Shown here piece after piece: positions 19,024 through 27,497 of a stretch of 64,000 nt of DNA. Positions within the stretch are counted from its first letter, which is position 1. Each line of letters opens with the position of its first letter. Position numbers and translations under genes: made by a program. Source of the DNA: Gammaproteobacteria bacterium (ex Lamellibrachia satsuma) (GTDB taxonomy: Bacteria; Pseudomonadota; Gammaproteobacteria; Chromatiales; Chromatiaceae); contig CP053680.1 in NCBI GenBank assembly GCA_019623805.1, positions 3,574,001 through 3,638,000 on the forward strand, read 5' to 3'. Below the pieces are notes generated by a model. It was not told the origin of the DNA. It made no database searches and worked only from the letters and a program-made list of their open reading frames with translations.

Positions 19024-19589
19024 TGCGCGTCCCCAGTTACGAGTGGCTTCTTCTCCAGCGATTCGAGCCCGTATTCAAAACCCTTGTCGAAAGCTTTTTT
19101 GTTGATCTCGAGAAAGCGGTCCGGGATCAGACCCGGCAGGGCTTTCTTCATCGCCTCCGGGGTCACAATCTTGGTAATGGCGGAGAAACAACCCAGGGTC
19201 ACCAGATTGGCGAACAGACGGTTGCCCAACTCCTCTGCGAAACGGGTGACGGGTGCGGGATACATCTGTACCCGCCCGTCATCTTCCTTGGGCGTGACCA
19301 GATCAGCTTCATATATAAGGAGGCCGCCGTCCCTCAGCTTCGGCTCATAAGTGTTGTAGGAATCCTGTGACAGAGCGATCAGTACCCCCGGCAGGGTGAC
19401 ATAAGGATAGAGAACACGACTTTCGGAGACCACTAACTGGGAACTGCAGGCGCCGCCCCTGGCCTCAGGTCCGAAGCTCTGGGTCATGGTCGCGAACTTG
19501 TCGTCATACATCGACAGCGCCTTGCCGGTAATCAGGGCGCAACGGACGATGCCCTGGCCACCGAAGCCGGAGAATCTAACCTCATGCAT
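19020..19589 (-). CDS. korC: 2-oxoglutarate:ferredoxin oxidoreductase gamma subunit
   Basis: A 189-residue gamma subunit of the 2-oxoacid:ferredoxin oxidoreductase family, recognised by the opening MHEVRFSGFGGQGIVRC and by TQSFGPEARGGACSSQLVVS near residue 35. It completes the four-subunit DABC enzyme that makes 2-oxoglutarate from succinyl-CoA and CO2 with reduced ferredoxin. It follows korB with no gap, and its last codons overlap the hdrA start. Pyruvate and 2-oxoglutarate enzymes cannot be told apart by this subunit alone; the rTCA context favours 2-oxoglutarate. Confidence 0.92.
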   Translation of the reverse strand: MHEVRFSGFGGQGIVRCALITGKALSMYDDKFATMTQSFGPEARGGACSSQLVVSESRVLYPYVTLPGVLIALSQDSYNTYEPKLRDGGLLIYEADLVTPKEDDGRVQMYPAPVTRFAEELGNRLFANLVTLGCFSAITKIVTPEAMKKALPGLIPDRFLEINKKAFDKGFEYGLESLEKKPLVTGDAQ

Positions 19590-20588
19590 CTACAAACCCT
19601 CCTCATCCACGCCCATATCCTCGGCCATCATCTGGGCCTCTTCATCTTCCATCAGGGCCTGCATCTTGGCTCTCTCCTCTGCCTCGCGCTTGGCCTTCTC
19701 CTCACGCTCAGGCTTGCTCATACCGTAGAGTTGGTAGTCGTCGCCCAGGACATTGGCATAACGCTCATTGACCGCCTCTTCATAGGTCGGTTTATCCTGC
19801 TTGACGAATCTGCCCATGGCGATATCGCTCTGGAAGTCGATACCCACTTCGCGGGTATCGACATCTTTCTCAACCCCAGCTTCCTCTTTGTAGTACTCGA
19901 GGGCATCAAGACCATCACCCAAGCGATTACGGCGCTGATAGAGCGTGGTGCAGGGGGCAATCACCTCGATGAAAGAGAAGCCCTTGTGGTTCAGCGCCTC
20001 GCGGATCGATTTCGTAATATTGCGCGCATGCAGAGAAGTCCAGCGCGCGACATAGGTTGCCCCACAGGCGTCTGCCAGAAACGGCAGACTGAAGGGGTAT
20101 TCGTAGTTACCGTAGGGGGTGGTGGAAGCATTGGCCGTCAGCGGTGTAGTCGGCGTCAACTGCCCGCCGGTCATGCCGTAGGTAAAGTTGTTAACACAGA
20201 TGACCATGATGTCCATGTTGCGGCGGGCGGCGTGGATGAAGTGGTTACCGCCGATACCCGTGAGATCGCCGTCACCGCTGACCACCACCACCTTCATATC
20301 GGGGTTGGCCAGTTTGAGACCTGTGGCGACGGGGATGGCGCGCCCATGGGTGGTGTGGATGGAATCAAAGTTCACGTAGCCGGCAACCCGTCCTGTGCAG
20401 CCGATGCCGGAGATCACCGCCAGCTTGTCCATGTCGATGCCGCTCTTATTGACGGCTTCGGCGAAGGAGTTGACCACGGTGCCGATCCCGCAACCCGGGC
20501 ACCAGATGTGCGGCATCCGCTCCATGCGGAGGAAATCCGTCATTGGGCTCTCTGCACGGAATTTATCGATATTCACTTCAATGCTCAT
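19590..20588 (-). CDS. korB: 2-oxoglutarate:ferredoxin oxidoreductase beta subunit
   Basis: Thiamine diphosphate-binding subunit. It shows HIWCPGCGIGTVVNS near residue 28, the GDGDLTGIGGNHFIHAARRN motif near 100 with NNFTYGMTGGQ after it, and CGATYVARW. The first 280 residues match the usual KorB. A C-terminal tail of roughly 45 residues is very rich in Glu, Lys, Ala and Met (EREEKAKREAEERAKMQAL and an acidic end), unusual for the family and likely helical. The start overlaps korA as ATGA. The enzyme acts in the cytoplasm and is expected to be oxygen-sensitive. Confidence 0.93.
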   Translation of the reverse strand: MSIEVNIDKFRAESPMTDFLRMERMPHIWCPGCGIGTVVNSFAEAVNKSGIDMDKLAVISGIGCTGRVAGYVNFDSIHTTHGRAIPVATGLKLANPDMKVVVVSGDGDLTGIGGNHFIHAARRNMDIMVICVNNFTYGMTGGQLTPTTPLTANASTTPYGNYEYPFSLPFLADACGATYVARWTSLHARNITKSIREALNHKGFSFIEVIAPCTTLYQRRNRLGDGLDALEYYKEEAGVEKDVDTREVGIDFQSDIAMGRFVKQDKPTYEEAVNERYANVLGDDYQLYGMSKPEREEKAKREAEERAKMQALMEDEEAQMMAEDMGVDEEGL

Positions 20589-21751
20589 TTGCTGGCCTCC
20601 TTGATAGCGTCAAGGATGACTTCGGGATCATGCACCGCGCCACCGCAATGGGGGACGCTGACGACTTTGCATCGGCCGGCTACACTGCGTTCGACCTCCC
20701 TTACCATCTGACCGTAATTGATTTCCGGAACCACGATAGCCTTCACCTTGCCGGCCAGTTCCTCGATTCTCTTCTCCGCGAAGGGCCAGATGGTGATGAG
20801 CCGCATCGACCCCGTCTTGATGCCTTCTTCACGCGCCAACTGCACCGCCCGGGAGACGATTCGTGAGGTGATGCCGTAGGAGACGACAACGACCTCCGCA
20901 CCATCCATCTCACTCTCATCGAGCTGAATAATCTTATCTGCGTTGGAGTCAATTTTTTCGATCAGGTGGGTAACAACTTTTTCGTTCTGCTCCACGGTAA
21001 GGTGTGGATAGCCGCGCTCGTCATGGGTGAGGCCGGTGATGTGGAACCGGTATCCGTCACCTGCTTTGACCATGGGCGCAACATCCTTGCCGGTGAACTT
21101 GTAGGGCCGGTAATCTGCCTTGGGACCCTCGTAATAGTTGCGTTCCACAACCTCTATATCTTCGGCGGGCGGTATAACAACCTTTTCGTGCATGTGACCA
21201 ACTGTCTCGTCAGTCATGATGAAGACTGGAACCCGATAGGTTTCCGACAGGTTGAATGCCTCCACCGTCAGATCGAAACACTCCTGCGGTGAATCCGGAC
21301 AGAGAGCAATAATCCGGTAGTCACCGTGAGATCCCCATCGTATCTGCATCATATCCTGCTGGGCGGGAAGGGTCGGCAAGCCGGTGGATGGACCGGCACG
21401 CTGGACATCGGCGATCACCATGGGGGTTTCTGTCATGACGGCCAGACCAAGATTTTCCATCATCAAAGAGAGGCCAGGGCCTGAGGTCACCGTCATCACC
21501 TTCTGCCCACCCCAGGCGCCACCTACAAGGGCCGCGATGGACGCTATCTCATCCTCCATCTGAATGAACATGCCACCGACACCCGGACAGCGCTCGGCAA
21601 ATCGTTCAGCGGTCTCGGTCGACGGCGTGATTGGATAACCGGCAAAGAAGCGGCATCCGGCCGCCAATGCCCCCTCGGCAATTGCGTGATCGCCGTCGAG
21701 GAAGTGAGAACCCTCGAGTACACCTTTCGGATCGGCGGCAGTCTTACGCAT
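20585..21751 (-). CDS. korA: 2-oxoglutarate:ferredoxin oxidoreductase alpha subunit
   Basis: A 388-residue alpha subunit, containing GCRFFAGYPITPSTETAERF and TSGPGLSLMMENLGLAVMTETP, both classical for KorA/PorA. The frame is open well upstream but only shadows korD there. I chose the ATG at 21751 because GAGGAG sits seven bases before it; an ATG at 21757 is only one base from that site. Either way the start lies inside the last codons of korD, giving translational coupling. Gene order D-A-B-C is as in epsilonproteobacterial OorDABC. Confidence 0.93.
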   Translation of the reverse strand: MRKTAADPKGVLEGSHFLDGDHAIAEGALAAGCRFFAGYPITPSTETAERFAERCPGVGGMFIQMEDEIASIAALVGGAWGGQKVMTVTSGPGLSLMMENLGLAVMTETPMVIADVQRAGPSTGLPTLPAQQDMMQIRWGSHGDYRIIALCPDSPQECFDLTVEAFNLSETYRVPVFIMTDETVGHMHEKVVIPPAEDIEVVERNYYEGPKADYRPYKFTGKDVAPMVKAGDGYRFHITGLTHDERGYPHLTVEQNEKVVTHLIEKIDSNADKIIQLDESEMDGAEVVVVSYGITSRIVSRAVQLAREEGIKTGSMRLITIWPFAEKRIEELAGKVKAIVVPEINYGQMVREVERSVAGRCKVVSVPHCGGAVHDPEVILDAIKEASK

Positions 21752-22004
21752 TCTCATTCTCCTCTGTCTCCGCCTTGCGGGTGACGTAAATGGCGAATTC
21801 CGGACAGATCGTCTGGCAGAAATCGCAATCTCTGCAATCGTCCGGCGATTTGATGTACGGGGGATGATATCCCTTGGCGTTGTATTCGGGTGACATGGCA
21901 AGGGCATCGGTCGGGCAATAATTGACGCAGAAGCCGCAACCCTTGCACCAAGCCTTGTTGATGGTGACAACACCGGTGATTTGTTTGATTTTGCCGAATG
22001 CCAT
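21744..22004 (-). CDS. korD: 2-oxoglutarate:ferredoxin oxidoreductase delta subunit (ferredoxin-like)
   Basis: An 86-residue ferredoxin-type protein with two [4Fe-4S] motifs, CKGCGFCVNYCPTDAL near residue 18 and CRDCDFCQTICPEFAI near 53. It is the delta subunit that passes electrons between external ferredoxin and the thiamine enzyme. It lies 10 bases after hdrB and overlaps korA at its 3' end. The short acidic tail (ETEENENA) covers the korA ribosome-binding site. Confidence 0.92.
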   Translation of the reverse strand: MAFGKIKQITGVVTINKAWCKGCGFCVNYCPTDALAMSPEYNAKGYHPPYIKSPDDCRDCDFCQTICPEFAIYVTRKAETEENENA

Positions 22005-22014
22005 CCTGTTTCCC

Positions 22015-22893
22015 TCAGAGCAGACCTTTCCCGGTCAGCAGGGGACCGGGGGGCGTGTGATGGAGATCCAGCCTCAGTACCGACTCGGATCCTCCGAGGG
22101 CGATGGCCATCAGTTGCGAGAAATAGACGACCGGCATGCTATGGAAATCAGAATGGATTTTCAGGGTTGCCTCCTGACGATGGTCCAGGTTGAACGCGCA
22201 CAGGGGGCAGCTTACCGCCACCGTATCCGCACCCTGCGCCTTCGCTGAGCCCAGGATTTCGTAGGTCTTGTCGGCGATGATTTCGGGTTTATCGACGGTC
22301 TGGTGGGCGCCGCAACACTCGGTTTTATGGCTGAAATCCACCGGCTCGCCACCCAGGACCGTAATCAGATCCTCAAGCACCCTGGGGTTCTCGGCATCGT
22401 CGATTGCCGCCTCGTTGGGCCGCACCAGCATGCAGCCGTAGTAGCAGGCCACGCGCAGGCCTTCGAGGGGTTTGACTACCTGCTCGCGAATGGCGTCGAA
22501 TCCGATCTGATCGCGCACCACTTCCAGGACATGCAGGACATCGACATCCCCTGCGTAATCGACTGGCTCGTCATACATGAAATCATTCATGCGAGCCAGA
22601 TCTTCCTCACTGGCGCGGGCGCGATGGTTGGCCCGTTTGAGGGTGTTGAAGCACATGGAGCACCCGGTCATGAGCTGCGAGTCCCCCCTTTCACTGGTGC
22701 GCAGTAGGTTGCGGACTGGCGCCACCTGACGCATCAGATCATCTGCTGAGAGGGAGTAGACGGTGCCACAGCAGTTCCAGCGATCCAACTCCACCGCCTC
22801 CACCCCAAGCTTATCCATCGCGTACAGGGTGGAGTCCTCGAAATTCCGCGCATGGTTCTTGAGCGTACAACCGGGAAAATAGCTGAGCTTCAT
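22015..22893 (-). CDS. hdrB: heterodisulfide reductase subunit B-like, CCG domain protein
   Basis: A 292-residue protein with two CCG-type cysteine modules. The first includes GCTLK, NCCGTVYSLS and TGCSMCFNTL. The second includes CYYGCMLVRP, ECCGAHQTV and SCPLCAFNL. In HdrB these bind the two noncubane [4Fe-4S] clusters that reduce a disulfide; related proteins serve as subunits of fumarate reductases. The ATG at 22893 overlaps the hdrC stop as ATGA; the longer open frame upstream only shadows hdrC. The position directly after frdA and hdrC suggests that these four genes encode one enzyme, like the multi-subunit fumarate reductase of Hydrogenobacter. Confidence 0.9.
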   Translation of the reverse strand: MKLSYFPGCTLKNHARNFEDSTLYAMDKLGVEAVELDRWNCCGTVYSLSADDLMRQVAPVRNLLRTSERGDSQLMTGCSMCFNTLKRANHRARASEEDLARMNDFMYDEPVDYAGDVDVLHVLEVVRDQIGFDAIREQVVKPLEGLRVACYYGCMLVRPNEAAIDDAENPRVLEDLITVLGGEPVDFSHKTECCGAHQTVDKPEIIADKTYEILGSAKAQGADTVAVSCPLCAFNLDHRQEATLKIHSDFHSMPVVYFSQLMAIALGGSESVLRLDLHHTPPGPLLTGKGLL

Positions 22894-23297
22894 GATGTGA
22901 ACTTTCTCATGCTGCCGATGAGGGCAATGGGCGGGATGGCGCGCAGATCCGCCGCAGAAATCTTCTCCGCTTGCAGGTGATCCTGCCGCGCACGCAGCTG
23001 TATCTGGCGCATGGACTCGATCAACTCGGCAATCCGAACCCCTTTGGGACAGCGCGTATTGCAGGTCATACAGGAGACGCATAGCCAGATCGCTTCGGAA
23101 TCGAGCAATTCATCTTCCATCCCCAGTTGCGCCAGCCGGATCATCTGATTCGGGGGGACATCCATATAGGCGGCCATGGGGCAGCCGGCGGAACACTTGC
23201 CACACTGGTAGCAGGCCATCAGGTTCTGGTCAGCGAGTCGTTGAACCTTGGAGGTAAACCCGCTGTTGATCTTGTCTCTTGAGACAAACACGGTCAT
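22890..23297 (-). CDS. hdrC: heterodisulfide reductase subunit C-like ferredoxin
   Basis: A 135-residue protein with two [4Fe-4S] motifs, CYQCGKCSAGCPM near residue 30 and CVSCMTCNTRCPKGV near 73, which is the plan of HdrC. It would carry electrons between HdrA and HdrB or between HdrB and the fumarate reductase Fe-S subunit. It sits 49 bases after frdA and overlaps hdrB. No membrane segment is visible, so the complex is probably soluble. Confidence 0.92.
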   Translation of the reverse strand: MTVFVSRDKINSGFTSKVQRLADQNLMACYQCGKCSAGCPMAAYMDVPPNQMIRLAQLGMEDELLDSEAIWLCVSCMTCNTRCPKGVRIAELIESMRQIQLRARQDHLQAEKISAADLRAIPPIALIGSMRKFTS

Positions 23298-23346
23298 GAG
23301 ATAGCTCCTATGTCAGGGAGTAACCATGGGAGAATGTGGAAACCGC

Positions 23347-25080
23347 TCACTTGCCTTCCTTCCCGTTGCCGCAACCACAACCGATCCGGCTGCGCAGTAT
23401 GGAGTGGCGGGCTGGGATATTGCCGAGGCGGGCCAACTGGTGGAGCCTGACGTCCTCTGGAGTATAAGAGGGCAGAATCACCGGCGAGATCAGGTCGCTG
23501 TCGATGCCCTGCTCTGTCATCTCACCATCATAGGCAATCACATGATCCAGACTAAGCTTGCCGAGCTTCACTGATTTGGAGTACTCACTGGCTTGCTTGC
23601 CGACACGGCGACCGAAGACGTTGTAGTCGAGTACCGAGTTGCCCATCAGACGGTTGCGGCCGTGGACGCCGCCCGAAGCCTCACCGGCGATAAACAGGCC
23701 GGGAATATTGGTCTCGCAACGCTCGTTGATCTCGATGCCGCCGTTCTGATAGTGGAGAGAGGGATAGATCAGCATCGGCTGTTTGACGATGTCGATGCCG
23801 TAATTATCGAATGCCCGGCACATACCGGGGAACTGATGCCTGGTGTAACCCTCGCCGTGGATCATGTCGATGAGTGGGGAGTCGAGCCATACTCCGCTGC
23901 GACCGGAGGCGGTGTCGACGCCCATGTTCCGATCGCTGCTGCACTCGCGGATGATGGCGGCGCTCTCCACGTCGCGGGGCTCACGGGGGAAGACGAAGAG
24001 TTCACCATCCTTGTTTAAAGGTTGGCCCCCGGCACCACGGATCTTCTCCGTGATCAGGAAGCCGGCAATCTGCTCTGGGTAGATGGCGCCAGTGGGATGG
24101 TACTGAACCGAATCCATGAATTTGAGGTTGGCGCCGGCTCGGTAGGCCATTACCAGTCCGTCGCCGGTGGCGCCATAGTGGTTGGTAGTGGCAAAACCGC
24201 GGATATGCAGCCGTCCGAATCCGCCGGTAGAAATCACCGTCGACTTGGCCCTGACCACCATGAACTGCTCGGTGTCGAGATTGTAAAGGACGGCGCCGGC
24301 ACATTGGCCCTTGTCGTCCAGCAGCAGCTCGATGGCCGGCTCGAATTCACGGATGCTGATCTCGTCAGGGTGGTTCTCCACCTCGTCCATCAGGGTACGC
24401 ATGATGACGGCGCCGATGTAGTCGCGGCAGGAGACCATGCGCTTGCGCGAGGTGCCGCCTCCATGCAGGACCTGGAGCGAACCGTCCTCCATCTTGTCCC
24501 ACATGACACCCAGATTCTCCAGTTCCCTGACAACCTCCGGGCCATCCTCGGTCAGTGCTCGAACCAGCTCGGGCTTGTTATCGAAATGCCCACCGCCGAT
24601 GGCGTCCAGATAGTGCCGGGTGGGCGAATCCGGGGGGGCAACGGCGGCCTGCATGCCGCCCTCGGACATCATGGAATTGGCGTCACCCAGGCGGAGCTTG
24701 GTGGCGATCATCGGTTTGATGCCGTTCTTTATGGCAGTGATGGCGGCCCAACAGCCAGCGCCGCCTCCGCCGATGATCAGCATATCGGTCTCGTAATCGG
24801 GCTTGGCGAGACTTGCCTCCATCCGCTTCGGGTCGAGCATCGAATGGGCTTCGAGGAGATCGGTGATCTCGGTGGTGAGCTGTTCACCCTTGTTGGGTCC
24901 GATGCGGATGCGGCTGCGAGCGGCGGTTGCGGAATCGGGGTGATATCTTGAGAGCACGTCTTCCCGTTCCGCCGCATTCATCGGTGGATAGACAGGCTTG
25001 TCGATCTTCGCCAGCTCCAGCCTTTTGGATCGAGTCTGATCCACCTTTTCAAGCGAATCTTTTAGATAATCCGGATACAT
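23347..25080 (-). CDS. frdA: fumarate reductase flavoprotein subunit
   Basis: A 577-residue flavoprotein of the succinate dehydrogenase/fumarate reductase family. The FAD-binding motif TDMLIIGGGGAGCWAAI is near residue 95. HYQNGGIEINERCETNIPGL and GEASGGVHGRNRLMGNS supply conserved flavin and substrate segments, and TSRKRMVSCRDYIG lies near 220. The protein is closer in plan to the soluble thiol:fumarate reductase TfrA than to membrane Frd, and no membrane anchor genes (frdCD/sdhCD) are present. In the reductive cycle it converts fumarate to succinate. GGAGGAA lies upstream of the ATG at 25080. Confidence 0.9.
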   Translation of the reverse strand: MYPDYLKDSLEKVDQTRSKRLELAKIDKPVYPPMNAAEREDVLSRYHPDSATAARSRIRIGPNKGEQLTTEITDLLEAHSMLDPKRMEASLAKPDYETDMLIIGGGGAGCWAAITAIKNGIKPMIATKLRLGDANSMMSEGGMQAAVAPPDSPTRHYLDAIGGGHFDNKPELVRALTEDGPEVVRELENLGVMWDKMEDGSLQVLHGGGTSRKRMVSCRDYIGAVIMRTLMDEVENHPDEISIREFEPAIELLLDDKGQCAGAVLYNLDTEQFMVVRAKSTVISTGGFGRLHIRGFATTNHYGATGDGLVMAYRAGANLKFMDSVQYHPTGAIYPEQIAGFLITEKIRGAGGQPLNKDGELFVFPREPRDVESAAIIRECSSDRNMGVDTASGRSGVWLDSPLIDMIHGEGYTRHQFPGMCRAFDNYGIDIVKQPMLIYPSLHYQNGGIEINERCETNIPGLFIAGEASGGVHGRNRLMGNSVLDYNVFGRRVGKQASEYSKSVKLGKLSLDHVIAYDGEMTEQGIDSDLISPVILPSYTPEDVRLHQLARLGNIPARHSILRSRIGCGCGNGKEGK

Positions 25081-25182
25081 TCATTTCCTCCGAAAGCACG
25101 CTCGTTGTCGCTGTGAAACTGCTCTTCAAGCGCCCCGAAAGTGGTGTTGTCATACCTTCCCTAATGCCGCAGGGAGGCCGCG

Positions 25183-25929
25183 CTACTCCGTATCTCTCGC
25201 GTAATAGCGTTCGCTGAGAGCATTCCTGTCCAAGGACATCAATTCGGCATACTCGCCGTCATACTCGCGATCCTTTATCTGCTGGATGCGGATATCGAGT
25301 TCTTTACTCTCCTTGCGCAGATAGCGTCCGTAGAGGCGCTTGCCGAGTATGGCGACCTTATGCTGGATGATCTCGGAAGGGCAGCGCAGGGCGCACAGAC
25401 CACAGCCTACACACTCATAGGAGAGTTCCATGAGTTCAGCAATGTCACCGCGCATGGCGGACTGGATGTAATCCATCACCTGAAGTCCCTGTGGGCAGGC
25501 CTTGGTGCAGGTGCCGCAGGCTACGCAACGGAAGACGACTGGATAGAGCTCTTTGATGGTGTCAACGTCAGGAGTGATCGTTTCCAGGTCATAGACCGCT
25601 TTCTCCAGGGGTACTGAGGGTATCTGAGAGAGCGCCATTCCCTCCTGGACCAGGGTGGTACAGGCGAGGCCTGTATGAATCCGGTAGTCTCCGGGCAGGC
25701 GGTAGATAGTGCCGCAGGCGCCGCAGAAGCCTTCACGGCAGCCTGCTCCGCGGATGATCTGCTGGCCACTGTGCTCGATGGCCCGCATGATCGTGGCATC
25801 ATCGGGAACCAGGGCGGGCTTGCCCATGATGGAAACTGTCACCATGCGCGCCTGGGGTTGCTCCGGCTTGCCGGTATTGCTCACAGCTTTGTTCTTGTCA
25901 TCGGTTTCGTTTTGCTGATCGCCACTCAT
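25183..25929 (-). CDS. frdB: fumarate reductase iron-sulfur subunit
   Basis: A 248-residue Fe-S protein. A plant-type [2Fe-2S] motif (GCREGFCGACG, with a later Cys) lies in the N-terminal half. Two tetracysteine motifs follow, FRCVACGTCTKACPQGL near 130 and YECVGCGLCALRCPSEI near 165. This fits the SdhB/TfrB N-terminal plan. The start at 25929 has GGAG eight bases upstream; the first in-frame codon at 25956 has none. It is the first gene of the long minus-strand operon, 102 bases before frdA. Its leader contains a nested hairpin at 25961-26044. Confidence 0.88.
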   Translation of the reverse strand: MSGDQQNETDDKNKAVSNTGKPEQPQARMVTVSIMGKPALVPDDATIMRAIEHSGQQIIRGAGCREGFCGACGTIYRLPGDYRIHTGLACTTLVQEGMALSQIPSVPLEKAVYDLETITPDVDTIKELYPVVFRCVACGTCTKACPQGLQVMDYIQSAMRGDIAELMELSYECVGCGLCALRCPSEIIQHKVAILGKRLYGRYLRKESKELDIRIQQIKDREYDGEYAELMSLDRNALSERYYARDTE

Positions 25930-25960
25930 AGGGATTTCTCCGCCTGTGCCTATCATTCAA

Positions 25961-26044
25961 GCCGTTCGGCCCGATTCCGGATCCCGCTATGGAATATCCG
26001 GACACTCACTCATCCAACTTCTGCCTTGCGGTTACCCGAACGGC
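25961..26044. promoter_or_regulatory. nested hairpin in the frdB leader
   Basis: GCCGTTCGG (25961-25969) pairs with CCGAACGGC (26036-26044), and inside it TCCGGAT (25976-25982) pairs with ATCCGGA (25996-26002). The structure starts about 31 bases upstream of the first gene of the rTCA operon. A regulatory role is possible but not shown. Confidence 0.45.
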
Positions 26045-26503
26045 ATGGCCGGCAGGATTTCCACAGTAATCTCCAGGTTTCTTGAAGGTCGATGCTAACA
26101 CTACAGTTCGTGCAAATACAAAATTTGTTCAAAGGCAGTTACCAGGAATAGGAGAATATGCTTCTATGGCGCGCCTCCGGCCCAATTGCACCGCCCGTAG
26201 TCCAGCTCGGGTTCCTTGCCTATTTGCTGCCCCCTCGCGTTGTTCAGAGGCATTATTGGTTTTATTCTCACCAAGTCATCGAGATGCCAGCAGGTGCGTA
26301 TGATTGCTCATCAATACATAAGGTATGTTTCTTGTACTGTGACGGAGTTGGCAAAAATCCCTTCGAGGAAAAACCTTTAAGCTTCTCTTAAGAAACCTGC
26401 ACTAACTTGGTAATTAGGATTTTTTTCCCAAAAACATCCTGATGCCGAAAGGCCGCAGCTTTAACTGGTCTCCTAAAGAAAACAGCTATTGGAGGATGTA
26501 AGT
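26045..26503. other. divergent spacer upstream of the rTCA operon
   Basis: No gene is convincing here. A 77-codon frame at 26158-26391 (+) has AGGAG close to its ATG but no recognisable feature. The rTCA operon promoter must lie in this stretch or within the leader, yet I see no clear -35/-10 pair. An AT-rich segment with a T7 run lies near 26420. Confidence 0.5.
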
Positions 26504-27061
26504 ATGTCCCTGATCAAATATATGTTGCACGTGTGTGCGGCTTCAATTCTGTTGGTATCAACAGGATCAGCTGGTCCTGTGCAACCTGATAAGCAATACA
26601 GTATTAGTGATCTCATAAACAATGCCTTACTGAGTAGGGAGGTCACAGTTCTCGTCCAGGTAAGAAAGATCACTGGAATAGATGCCCAGGGCAGACAGCA
26701 GGTTTTATATGAGAACAAGGCTGGAAAGCTTGTCCAACTTGATCTCCTTGCTTCTACGGTTCAACGTCTTGATGGCCGTATGATATCTGTCGGAAAGTAT
26801 GAAGATATTCAGCTGGAACTGTCGAATGATGTCCATCTGCTTGGAAAAAATAGTGTGGTTTTGCGGACACCGTTCTTTGATCAAAAAGGCACAGCTACCA
26901 TCAAGACAGAAGGTGAGATCCATGTTAGTCCGGCGCGGGTCGTTACATCACAGATAAAAATTGAGATGGGTGAATTCTCCCGCCCGTTGCCACCCGCAAT
27001 GGTCCGTGCGTTATTTGCAGCGATACCTGCCAGTGGATGCAGCACGGGCGCCATCTGCTAG
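26504..27061 (+). CDS. secreted protein of unknown function, possibly DUF4382-like
   Basis: A 185-residue protein with a clear signal peptide (MSLIKYMLHVCAASILLVS, cleavage probably after STGSAG). The ATG at 26504 has GGAGG eight bases upstream, better than an in-frame TTG at 26489. The middle part (LVQLDLLASTVQRLDGRMIS followed by VGKYEDIQLEL) resembles the beta-sandwich pattern of DUF4382 proteins, but this is a weak impression. The C-terminus ends SGCSTGAIC with two cysteines five apart, which could form a disulfide in the periplasm. It diverges from the rTCA operon. No function can be assigned. Confidence 0.75.
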   Translation: MSLIKYMLHVCAASILLVSTGSAGPVQPDKQYSISDLINNALLSREVTVLVQVRKITGIDAQGRQQVLYENKAGKLVQLDLLASTVQRLDGRMISVGKYEDIQLELSNDVHLLGKNSVVLRTPFFDQKGTATIKTEGEIHVSPARVVTSQIKIEMGEFSRPLPPAMVRALFAAIPASGCSTGAIC

Positions 27062-27290
27062 TAACCATGTTGTATTTTGCAGTACCGGCCAGCAGGTTAG
27101 ATCTGCTGGTTTGGTGCTGCCACCAACTCTTGCCAGATGCACCAGTTCCAATCCTGGCATAGATTCCCATGACGGTTTCCTTCCAAATCAGGACACTCTG
27201 CCAAAGTCACCCGAGTGAGTCTGGTAATCCAGGTTGAATCATCCCAATTAGATGCAACAATAACAGCAGGAAAGCGAATTGAAGCCAAAG
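27062..27290. other. unassigned spacer
   Basis: Between the secreted protein gene and the MITE-like element. Short open frames exist on both strands but none has a convincing start or family resemblance. Confidence 0.4.
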
Positions 27291-27462
27291 GGCCTGTTAA
27301 CACTATTCGGATACCCATCGCCAGAGCCCCTTTTTTCGCAGGACAAGGCGCACTGAGCGTGGTGTACTTGCGGTACATAAACGAAAGTGCAACGCAGGCC
27401 TGCGGAAAAGGGGCCTGTCCCTCCGGGCCAACGCTGGGCATTCGCATAGTGGTAACAGGCCC
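27291..27462. mobile_element. MITE-like element with terminal inverted repeats
   Basis: The ends are GGCCTGTTAACACTATTCGG (27291) and, inverted, GCATAGTGGTAACAGGCC (ending 27462), about 25 bp with a few mismatches. Inside, a second dyad (TTTTTTCGCAGG against CCTGCGGAAAA) and a GTAC...GTAC tip would let the whole 172 bases fold into one long hairpin. There is no open frame of note inside. A third copy of the end lies at 32437-32463. I see no target duplication. Confidence 0.6.
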
Positions 27463-27497
27463 TAGTAGAATATGCACCATTTTGGTGAGGCAATGGA

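Noticed and set aside
18004..19350. 448-codon plus-strand frame opposite hdrA and korC
   Set aside because: It spans two well-supported minus-strand genes and shows no family features.
26158..26391. 77-codon frame upstream of the secreted protein
   Set aside because: A ribosome-binding site is close but the protein has no recognisable pattern and spacing to the ATG is poor; left unannotated.
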